Source: Fictibacillus sp. b24 (GTDB lineage Bacteria; Bacillota; Bacilli; Bacillales; Fictibacillaceae). Taken from it: a DNA stretch of 64,000 nt. A program made the position numbers and the translations under genes. Numbering within the stretch: the stretch's first letter is position 1; each line of letters begins with the position of its first letter. The notes under the pieces are model-generated. The model ran no database searches. It had not been told where the DNA came from and saw only the letters and a program-made list of their open reading frames with translations. The stretch spans positions 496,001-560,000 of the forward strand of contig NZ_JAUCES010000005.1 in the NCBI RefSeq assembly GCF_030348825.1. Reading direction: 5' to 3'. Of the stretch, positions 58,865 through 64,000 are shown in pieces.

Positions 58865-59422
58865 GTGGAGGAAGATCATTTGATTGCGAAAATAAACCGA
58901 AACGCACCCAGTCGTGAGGACGCGTTTAACCAGTTAATGGATATGTATGGCGAAGAGATAAAACGTCTCATATTTTCTTTTGTGAAGAGTTGGCCTCAAG
59001 CAGAAGATCTTACACAGGACGTATTTGTAACGCTATATACAAAGTTGGACACATTTCGTGGAGAGTCTAACATACGGAGTTGGATCTATTCCATTGCTAT
59101 AAATAAAACAAAAGATTATTTAAAAAGCTGGCACTTTCGGAAGTTGCAGGTGACCGATAAATTAAAAGGTGAATCCACCACTGGGAAGAATGCTGTTGAA
59201 ATACATGTTATTTCAAATACGGAAGACCGCATTCTATATGAGTCGGTTCTGCAACTGCCTTTAAAATATCGAGAAGTAATTTTAATCCACTATTATAAGG
59301 AATTTTCAATCCGAGAAACGAGCGAGTTCCTTTCCATAAAAGAAGCTACCGTAAAAACAAGACTAAGCCGTGCCAGGAAATTACTTCATGACCAATTCAT
59401 TAAACTAGGAGGTGAAAGATGA
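58865..59422 (+). CDS. ECF RNA polymerase sigma factor
   Basis: The start is GTG 58865, 9 nt after AAGGAGG and downstream of the ECF promoter; a longer frame from 58775 would begin before that promoter. The 185-residue sigma-70 family protein has region 2 (DAFNQLMDMYGEEIKRLIFS, QAEDLTQDVFVTLYTKLDTF, RSWIYSIAINKTKDYL). Region 4 follows (LPLKYREVILIHYYKEFSIRETSEFLSIKEATVKTRLSRARKLL, spanning the DNA-binding helix-turn-helix). It directs RNA polymerase to stress promoters. The stop overlaps the next start (ATGA), the classical arrangement with its membrane-bound antagonist. It probably controls its own operon and perhaps the promoter at 60943. Confidence 0.9.
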   Translation: MEEDHLIAKINRNAPSREDAFNQLMDMYGEEIKRLIFSFVKSWPQAEDLTQDVFVTLYTKLDTFRGESNIRSWIYSIAINKTKDYLKSWHFRKLQVTDKLKGESTTGKNAVEIHVISNTEDRILYESVLQLPLKYREVILIHYYKEFSIRETSEFLSIKEATVKTRLSRARKLLHDQFIKLGGER

Positions 59423-60744
59423 TGGAAGAACAATTAAAGAAGCTCTCAACCACTATGGACCAAGGGATTTCAAAAGGGAAGGTATTTACAGACAAAGATA
59501 AACAGCAGATTCTTACACGCATAAGAAAGTTGTCCGTTCCAGATGTTCGTTCCAAAAGACCACATTCCCTTCTGCCAAAATTTTTAACAGCAGCTCTCTT
59601 TTCAGGCATCATCTTTTCAACGTATATCTACTTTGATAAAGAACCTGTACAGCATTCACAGCCAAATGTTGTAACGAAACCGGAACAGCCTCCAGTTAGT
59701 ATTCCAAATGTTTCGGGTGAAGGCAGCTCGGCAGTATATACGTCTAATGTAGGTGAAAAAAAATTAACGATTTCTTTGCGTATTACTAACAATTCGGATA
59801 GCACGATAACAAATCGTTTAAAATACCGTATAACTTTTTTAAATAGTGACTTAGTTAAAGCAACAGGAACAGAATCTTTCACGATAGAACCTCCTAAGTA
59901 TTCTTCATTTGAATCAGGTGATACGAAGAGTATAAGTAAGGAGTTTAATCTAACTCAGGATGTAGCGAAAGATTCTTTGGAAAATGCAATTAAAGTAGAA
60001 ACGATTAGTGATAGCAAAACACATCATTCGTTTGTGATTGATACGATTAAGTATGAAACATATCAAGATATAGGAGTTGTACCTCAACAAGAACAAGTTG
60101 AAAAGGAAGAAGAAAAGGAAGAAGAAAAGGAAGAGGAAGTTGTACCAGTTGCAATATCAGAAGGCGAAGCCAGACAAATTTTAAATAATAATTTAGCGAA
60201 TATTAAACAAACCTTGCTAGAATCTGAGAAGAAGAACAATTGGCATTCTGACAATCCTGCTTCTTATGAAGTGGCAGGCCCAGACTTTGAACCTTATGTA
60301 ACGGATAACTTCTCTAATTCTGTATTAAAAACGTTCCTGCCTGAATACTTTTGTGAATGTGATAGTGGTATGCTTCCAATGATTCATCAAGAGGTACGCT
60401 TTAATGTTAATGCTATTACTGAGGACACGATCGAAATATCTGGAATTGAACCACCATCAGATATGAACAATATCGGGAAACTATGGAGATTTAGATTAGC
60501 AAAAGAAGATAATCAGTGGAAATTGGATCAATGGGAAGAGTCGACCCTTCAAGGGGCAAACCTTGGATTAACGAAAGAAGAAGCAGCTAAACTAATTTCT
60601 ACCCAAACAAATACAGTAACGTTTCAAAAAGAGATTCAAGTAAATGGATCAAAAGTGTACGTCTTTAATGTTAAAGATGCGGACCATGAGTTTACGGCTG
60701 CTATTAGTTCCAGTGATACTTCGTTCGTCTATAATTATGAGTAA
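59419..60744 (+). CDS. Probable membrane anti-sigma factor with large extracytoplasmic region
   Basis: A 441-residue protein coupled to the sigma gene by an ATGA overlap; AGGAGG lies just upstream. The cytoplasmic N-terminal ~50 residues are charged and helical (KKLSTTMDQGISKGKVFTD) and would hold the sigma factor. One membrane segment follows (LLPKFLTAALFSGIIFSTYIYF, ~55-75). The outside part has a beta-sandwich domain (~95-220), a Glu/Lys-rich linker with EKEEEKEEEKEEE and a C-terminal domain (~245-441) with ARQILNNNLANIKQTLLES and TKEEAAKLISTQ. The outer domains may sense an envelope signal. The anti-sigma role is inferred from position and topology, because no ZAS zinc motif is visible. 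Confidence 0.75.
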   Translation: MMEEQLKKLSTTMDQGISKGKVFTDKDKQQILTRIRKLSVPDVRSKRPHSLLPKFLTAALFSGIIFSTYIYFDKEPVQHSQPNVVTKPEQPPVSIPNVSGEGSSAVYTSNVGEKKLTISLRITNNSDSTITNRLKYRITFLNSDLVKATGTESFTIEPPKYSSFESGDTKSISKEFNLTQDVAKDSLENAIKVETISDSKTHHSFVIDTIKYETYQDIGVVPQQEQVEKEEEKEEEKEEEVVPVAISEGEARQILNNNLANIKQTLLESEKKNNWHSDNPASYEVAGPDFEPYVTDNFSNSVLKTFLPEYFCECDSGMLPMIHQEVRFNVNAITEDTIEISGIEPPSDMNNIGKLWRFRLAKEDNQWKLDQWEESTLQGANLGLTKEEAAKLISTQTNTVTFQKEIQVNGSKVYVFNVKDADHEFTAAISSSDTSFVYNYE

Positions 60745-60753
60745 AAAAAGAAA

Positions 60754-60777
60754 GGGGTCTGACCCGGGTCAGACCCC
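60754..60777. repeat. Perfect 24-bp palindrome
   Basis: GGGGTCTGACCC (60754-60765) is followed immediately by its exact reverse complement (60766-60777), right after the anti-sigma gene. There is no T-run, so it may be a REP-like element or a loopless hairpin end of the transcript. Confidence 0.7.
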
Positions 60778-60828
60778 ATCATTCAACTAAAGTGTGTAGC
60801 GTTAATGTGTTAAAGTGGATTAAAGGTG

Positions 60829-60864
60829 AGCCTTCTCTCTATTGGAGAGAAGGCTTTCTCTATT
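60829..60864 (+). terminator. Terminator downstream of sigma operon
   Basis: AGCCTTCTCTC (60829-60839) pairs with GAGAGAAGGCT (60845-60855), followed by TTCTCTATTTT. Confidence 0.7.
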
Positions 60865-60942
60865 TTATAGAATACGTTTCTCTCATTTTTCAGATTAAGG
60901 CATAAGAATTATTTAAAATAGGCAGTATTTAGGGGGTTTAGC

Positions 60943-60968
60943 CGAAACTTTCTATCTTATGAAGCGTA
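60943..60968 (+). promoter_or_regulatory. Candidate ECF (sigma-W-like) promoter
   Basis: CGAAAC (60943-60948), 16-bp spacer, CGTA (60965-60968) followed by TAAAAT. It differs by one base from the TGAAAC-N16-CGTA consensus and lies about 55 bp before a 38-codon membrane-protein gene. Confidence 0.5.
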
Positions 60969-61021
60969 TAAAATAAGTACAAGCTAGTACCGATTATACG
61001 TAAAAGATAGAGGGTTTTTTT

Positions 61022-61138
61022 ATGGCATTTACACGAAAGAAGAAAATAGCAAAAATCTTTTTCTGGGGAATCTTACTATCCCTTCCCATATGGTTGGTTG
61101 TCATCCTAGTCATTGTTACCATGTGGATTCTATTTTAA
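61022..61138 (+). CDS. Micro-membrane protein, 38 residues
   Basis: ATG 61022 follows AGAGGG. The product has a basic start (MAFTRKKKIAKIFF) and one strongly hydrophobic segment with WGILLSLPIWLVVILVIV. It has a candidate ECF promoter upstream and a perfect terminator just downstream, which together argue for a real gene. Small membrane peptides are common in envelope-stress regulons. It shares the pattern W-G-x3-S-x-P-[IL]-W with the 34-residue product at 61603, so the two are probably paralogues. Function is unknown. Confidence 0.6.
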   Translation: MAFTRKKKIAKIFFWGILLSLPIWLVVILVIVTMWILF

Positions 61139-61140
61139 AT

Positions 61141-61172
61141 AAAGTAAGCACGATTCTCGTGCTTACTTTTAA
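61141..61172 (+). terminator. Terminator after micro-protein gene
   Basis: AAAGTAAGCACGA (61141-61153) pairs perfectly with TCGTGCTTACTTT (61157-61169), followed by T. Confidence 0.85.
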
Positions 61173-61256
61173 ATATTCAAGATGCATCTCTCATGTAATA
61201 CCACTTCTCATGATGCAGAGTAAATTAAGCAAGCAAATGAAGCATAAAAAGTAACG

Positions 61257-61310
61257 AAGCTGACTCAAAAGGTAGATAAAATGACCTTTTGATGTCAGCT
61301 TTTCATTTTT
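61257..61310 (+). terminator. Second hairpin with T-run
   Basis: AAGCTGAC (61257-61264) pairs with GTCAGCTT (61294-61301) and AAAAGGT (61267-61273) with ACCTTTT (61284-61290), followed by T-rich sequence. The gene it terminates is unclear because no gene lies directly before it. Confidence 0.5.
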
Positions 61311-61362
61311 ATAATGATGTTTTAGTTGGAATAGTCATTTTAAGAAGCTTGTTTCTCTTGTT

Positions 61363-61508
61363 GTGAGCGTAACGACGTCATTCGTGGTCGAAAAGAGTAT
61401 GTTTGTGAGCGAAACTTCAGCTTTTCTGAGCGTAAAACAGACTTGTTCGAGCGAAACGAGCCTATCTTTGTGCGAACGTGTAATAAATAAAAGAACACGT
61501 ACCGTAAA
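61363..61508 (+). repeat. Dispersed repeat element: 21-bp units plus 37-bp terminal module (copy 2)
   Basis: Five units of exactly 21 bp start at 61363, 61384, 61405, 61426 and 61447, each opening with a variant of GTGAGCGAAAC. The terminal module at 61472-61508 is almost identical to 21010-21046 and holds an ACGTGT/ACACGT hairpin. Read on the minus strand the units give heptads of the form (F/L)RSxxxx. Long reading frames across it on both strands are products of the 21-bp period. Confidence 0.75.
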
Positions 61509-61602
61509 TTACAATCTGATACTGCAAAAAGTATGCATATTCGTTTTCGTGTTAACACTGATTAGTAGGTTAGTAACTTTACTTACAGTCAGGAGCGTTG
61601 AT

Positions 61603-61707
61603 ATGGAAGGGGAAGGTAACTTTTTTGCCGGATTGGTGTGGGGGACAGTCTTTAGTGTACCTCTTTGGATTTCCGTATTGGGTTGGATAAAATTTATTTG
61701 GTCCTGA
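61603..61707 (+). CDS. Micro-membrane protein, 34 residues
   Basis: The start is ATG 61603, 7 nt after AGGAG. A longer frame from 61363 would take its first half from the repeat element and is not accepted. The product has one hydrophobic segment (LVWGTVFSVPLWISVLGWI) and matches the 38-residue protein at 61022 in W-G-x3-S-V-P-L-W. It ends 28 bp before the VanZ-like gene and may share its transcript. In an alternative view the longer frame is a truncated two-segment membrane protein whose 5' end was replaced by the repeat. Function is unknown. Confidence 0.5.
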   Translation: MEGEGNFFAGLVWGTVFSVPLWISVLGWIKFIWS

Positions 61708-61735
61708 TAACGTTTCGTTCCAAGGAGTGACTTTT

Positions 61736-62182
61736 ATGAAGAAATATGTAGTGGGGCTGCTCGTTCTTGTTTGGGTGTGGTTCATCTATTATTTTACGGC
61801 ATCACCCAACTTCACTAGTGGACAAACAGGTGCGTTTATACAAGAAACAGGTTTGTTTCATCTGGACATTGGATTAACAAATAGTATGCTTAGGAAAGCA
61901 GCTCATGTTATTTTATTTGGAAGCTTTGCGATCATACTATATGTTTTCCTGAATAAGTTTATATCATCACTTTATGCATATATATTAGCCTGGGAGCTTG
62001 CGAGTCTTGCTGGTATGCTTGATGAATTTCATCAACAATTTGTCCCGGATAGAGGGAGCTCGGGAAACGATATGATGCTTGATTCATTTGGTGCGTTTCT
62101 ATTTTTAACTTTTTATGTGATATCCATTAAGGGGAAATCCAGTGAAAAGAATCGTGTTAAAGCGGCGAGAACGATTGAATAG
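61736..62182 (+). CDS. VanZ-like family membrane protein
   Basis: The start is ATG 61736, 9 nt after AAGGAG. The 148-residue product has four hydrophobic segments and the VanZ-like hallmarks LRKAAHVILFGSFA in the middle and MLDEFHQQFVPDRGSSGNDM followed by LDSFGAF. VanZ of enterococci gives low-level teicoplanin resistance by an unknown mechanism; the wider family is common in Firmicutes and probably works at the envelope. Its location near an ECF sigma operon and micro-membrane proteins is in keeping with envelope stress. A basic tail ends the protein. Confidence 0.88.
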   Translation: MKKYVVGLLVLVWVWFIYYFTASPNFTSGQTGAFIQETGLFHLDIGLTNSMLRKAAHVILFGSFAIILYVFLNKFISSLYAYILAWELASLAGMLDEFHQQFVPDRGSSGNDMMLDSFGAFLFLTFYVISIKGKSSEKNRVKAARTIE

Positions 62183-62252
62183 TTAAAAAGAACCAGTCGG
62201 AAAACTCTACAATTTTACTATTTATTAACACAGTTGTAAAAACGATAATGAT

Positions 62253-62435
62253 ATGGAAAAGTTTATTTTTGGTGGTGCAGCCTTGCTAAAACTTAGATTG
62301 AAGTATCACAGACTAATGTTTATCTATAACGTCACACTATTTAAAAGCAGTAAAGATGAAACATTGCGAGAAAAGTACTCCAAAAGAATAGACTTCCATG
62401 AACAACAGATACAGTCATTAAGAGAAAAAATGTAG
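62253..62435 (+). CDS. Small hypothetical protein
   Basis: A 60-residue basic, helical protein (KLRLKYHRLMFIYNVTLFKS, ending HEQQIQSLREKM), without a membrane segment or signal. The ribosome site at ATG 62253 is weak; TTG 62283, after GGTGGTG, is an alternative start. A terminator begins 6 bp after the stop, which supports a real transcript. No family was recognised. Confidence 0.45.
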   Translation: MEKFIFGGAALLKLRLKYHRLMFIYNVTLFKSSKDETLREKYSKRIDFHEQQIQSLREKM

Positions 62436-62440
62436 AGACG

Positions 62441-62466
62441 ACGTCCCTGAGAAGGGGTGTTTTTTT
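62441..62466 (+). terminator. Terminator after small hypothetical gene
   Basis: ACGTCCCT (62441-62448) pairs with AGGGGTGT (62453-62460) using two G-T pairs, followed by T-run. Confidence 0.65.
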
Positions 62467-62549
62467 ATGCGCTCCTTCCTAATATTTGGTTGTATCAATT
62501 ATAAGTAATGAATTACAATAAAAAATGTAAATAATAGGGGGTGCAACAA

Positions 62550-62813
62550 ATGAAAAAGATGATGCCAATCGTACTTGCTACAGGTTTGGTTCTTGGTGTT
62601 TCTTCGTTTCCAACAGAAGCGGCTACACCAAAGGTAAAAACGTATAAGAATTGTACGGAGCTAAACAAGGTATACAAAGGCGGAGTTTCCCGCGCTGCCA
62701 ATGTTAAGAACAAAGGCGGAAAAACAAAGTATAAGCCATATGTTTCAAAAGCACTTTACGATGCTAACAAAAAAAGCGATCGTGATAAAGATTTAATTGC
62801 GTGTGAGAGATAA
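62550..62813 (+). CDS. Secreted excalibur-like small protein
   Basis: The start is ATG 62550, 8 nt after GGGGGT; GTG 62541 lies in that site. The 87-residue product has a signal peptide (MKKMMPIVLATGLVLGVSSF) with cleavage near PTEA-A. The mature domain YKNCTELNKVYKGGVSRA ends in KSDRDKDLIACER. The two cysteines and the acidic loop before ACE match the excalibur domain, usually found at the end of secreted Firmicutes nucleases and thought to bind calcium, although the loop here has fewer Asp than the DxDxDG consensus. A stand-alone secreted excalibur domain has unknown function. Confidence 0.8.
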   Translation: MKKMMPIVLATGLVLGVSSFPTEAATPKVKTYKNCTELNKVYKGGVSRAANVKNKGGKTKYKPYVSKALYDANKKSDRDKDLIACER

Positions 62814-62815
62814 TT

Positions 62816-62848
62816 AAAAGAGTCCCTAAATAAAGGGGCTATTCTTTT
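62816..62848 (+). terminator. Terminator after excalibur-like gene
   Basis: AGTCCCT (62821-62827) pairs with AGGGGCT (62834-62840), embedded in flanking A-rich/T-rich arms, followed by TTCTTTTT. Confidence 0.6.
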
Positions 62849-62889
62849 TGCAGAGGGCATTATTAAAGTAGCAGGGAAAAAATAACGAG

Positions 62890-62916
62890 AAACCGCTGAT
62901 AATGCGGTTTTTTATT
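62890..62916 (+). terminator. Second terminator-like hairpin
   Basis: AAACCGC (62890-62896) pairs with GCGGTTT (62904-62910), followed by a T-run. It may back up the previous terminator. Confidence 0.65.
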
Positions 62917-62978
62917 TTATGTTCTAGTATAATGAGAAATGATTCTAACACTACCAATTATGGGAAAGGTTATATGAA

Positions 62979-64000
62979 ATGAAATTCAATAAGAGATCGT
63001 ATTCCATGCTTTTTGCCTTCTTGGCAGTCATCACAACATTAGCATTTACATATAGACGCCTATTTTATGGTGTCGATTTTACGGATGAAGCTTTTTACTC
63101 TGGCATTCCTTACGAATTCGTACTAGGCATTCGTCCGTTTATAGATGAGCTGAATTTCCTAACATTTCCGAGTCTAATCCTTTATCCATTTATAAAAGTC
63201 TTTTATATGTTGAACAACGGAACGGAAGGCTTGATACTGTACAACAGGTTTTTATTTTTGCTCTTTTTTATATTAGTTTCAAGCATAGTGTTTTTTGTGC
63301 TGCGAAGAGTAATTTCGGTTCAAGCAGCAATACTTGTTTCTGCCACATGTTTGGCGTTTATTCCTCTAAATATCCCGGCGCTCGGCTACAATACGTTAAG
63401 TACAGGGATGCTTACCATTGGCTTTTTCTTAAGCTATTACGCCATCTATCATAATCGTAAGCCTCTCTATTTTCTTTTATCTGGTTTTGCACTGGGATTA
63501 GCTGTTGTTTCTTATCCAACGTTAATCATTCCGTTTATCGTGTATGTATTGATCTTGCTAGCCTATTTATTTAATAAAGGCATCATTAAATCATGGTTTC
63601 TTTTTATAGCAGGTAGTACCCTTACAGCCATTCCTGTCCTAATTATGATGTGGAATGCAGGAATAGAGAACGTTCTCTATTTTATTGAAAACTTAGGGTA
63701 TGTTGGAAAACAGGGTGGGGGAGCAGAAAAGATTTGGGATCACATTGGGTTATGGTACTCGAACTTTCCTAATAAGTGGCTGTTGCTTATTATTCTTCTG
63801 ATTATTGTCTTAACTGCTAAAAAGAAAAACACGCTATATCTTTTGTCTTTGATTCTATTACCAGTCTTAAGCTTTCCATTTCAGTTAAAAGAGCCTTTAT
63901 TTGTTCATTCGCAGATCTGGGTGACAAATTATAGCATGCTGATGCTCCTTCTATTTATCATTCATATGAAAGACAAGACCGTTCGTCGCATGTTTATACT
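62979..64000 (+). CDS. GT-C type multi-membrane glycosyltransferase-like protein (3' end outside window)
   Basis: The frame is open from ATG 62979 (GAAAGG 12 nt upstream) to the right edge, at least 340 residues. A first membrane segment (SMLFAFLAVITTLAFTY) is followed by an extracytoplasmic loop with YGVDFTDEAFYSGIPYEF. An Asp-Glu pair in this place is typical of the catalytic site of ArnT/PMT/GT39-like enzymes, which use polyprenyl-phosphate sugars. At least eight further hydrophobic segments follow. It would glycosylate lipids, proteins or wall polymers outside the cell. Family assignment rests on topology and the DE motif only, as the C-terminal part is missing. Confidence 0.7.
   Translation, partial: MKFNKRSYSMLFAFLAVITTLAFTYRRLFYGVDFTDEAFYSGIPYEFVLGIRPFIDELNFLTFPSLILYPFIKVFYMLNNGTEGLILYNRFLFLLFFILVSSIVFFVLRRVISVQAAILVSATCLAFIPLNIPALGYNTLSTGMLTIGFFLSYYAIYHNRKPLYFLLSGFALGLAVVSYPTLIIPFIVYVLILLAYLFNKGIIKSWFLFIAGSTLTAIPVLIMMWNAGIENVLYFIENLGYVGKQGGGAEKIWDHIGLWYSNFPNKWLLLIILLIIVLTAKKKNTLYLLSLILLPVLSFPFQLKEPLFVHSQIWVTNYSMLMLLLFIIHMKDKTVRRMFI

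Noticed and set aside
61340-61558. Minus-strand frame with (F/L)RSxxxx heptads
   Set aside because: The heptads follow directly from the 21-bp DNA period; no ribosome site or conserved start is present.
1-64000. tRNA, rRNA, CRISPR arrays, insertion sequences and prophage genes
   Set aside because: None was recognised on either strand; no cloverleaf ends, spaced identical repeats, transposase or integrase motifs were found.

Overview
The window is chromosomal DNA of a low-GC Gram-positive endospore-former type, most likely a Bacillaceae member. The support is strong AGGAGG-type ribosome sites, frequent TTG/GTG starts, and recognisable Bacillus-style genes: TagG/TagH-type export, GlpP, GtaB, YwqC/D/E-like tyrosine kinase system, LCP ligase, ECF sigma/anti-sigma pair, VanZ-like protein. 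No rRNA, tRNA, CRISPR array or intact insertion sequence was seen. The genus cannot be fixed from the sequence alone.

Layout. (1) 1-10.3 kb: a cell-wall glycopolymer locus with a CgeB/GT2 glycosyltransferase cut by the left edge, an Asp2-like alpha/beta hydrolase, a divergent asparagine-synthetase-like protein lacking the glutaminase Cys, a UDP-ManNAc dehydrogenase, a two-gene ABC exporter (TagG/TagH type) and UDP-GlcNAc 2-epimerase. Together they point to a ManNAcA-containing polymer exported by an ABC transporter. (2) 10.3-18.3 kb: a three-gene ABC importer of the iron/aminoethylphosphonate family, a HAD-IIA phosphatase, the antiterminator GlpP and a large secreted glycerophosphodiesterase. 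A long hairpin with a T-run in the importer leader looks like a GlpP-controlled attenuator, so the locus is read as glycerophosphodiester/glycerol-3-phosphate scavenging. A decayed copy of the phosphodiesterase 3' end follows. (3) 18.5-29.2 kb: mixed genes (unknown membrane protein, lipoprotein, stress-type SDR, secreted 5'-nucleotidase, DUF3846-like protein, LCP ligase) and a gtaB-galE operon. Its promoter sits among SinR-type dyads and its ~260-nt leader contains a multi-stem RNA resembling the EAR antiterminator of biofilm operons. (4) 29.3-44.6 kb: an exopolysaccharide locus with a chain-length regulator, tyrosine kinase and phosphatase, second gtaB, initiating sugar transferase, GT4 transferase, Galf mutase, polymerase, flippase, DUF115 protein, acyltransferase, nonulosonate genes (CMP transferase fused to a PseG-like domain, NeuB type) and second galE. 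The middle part is very AT-rich, as usual for horizontally exchanged surface-polymer genes. (5) 45-51.7 kb: a complete dipeptide/oligopeptide ABC importer plus an M20 peptidase. (6) 51.8-58.5 kb: an AT-rich accessory stretch of poorly known genes: a four-TM protein, a YbjN-like protein, a short UvrD-type helicase, a TPR protein and a membrane-anchored zinc-ribbon/HIRAN protein. (7) 58.7-64 kb: an ECF sigma factor with a matching autoregulatory promoter and its membrane partner, two related micro-membrane proteins, a VanZ-like protein, an excalibur-like secreted peptide and a GT-C type membrane protein cut by the right edge.

The most notable non-coding findings are the SinR-dyad plus structured-leader arrangement at 22.1-22.35 kb, the attenuator at 10.43-10.50 kb, and a dispersed repeat family of 21-bp units ending in a conserved 37-bp hairpin module, present at 20.88-21.05 kb and 61.36-61.51 kb. 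Several starts were moved from the longest reading frame to the site with a proper ribosome-binding sequence; each case is stated in its entry.
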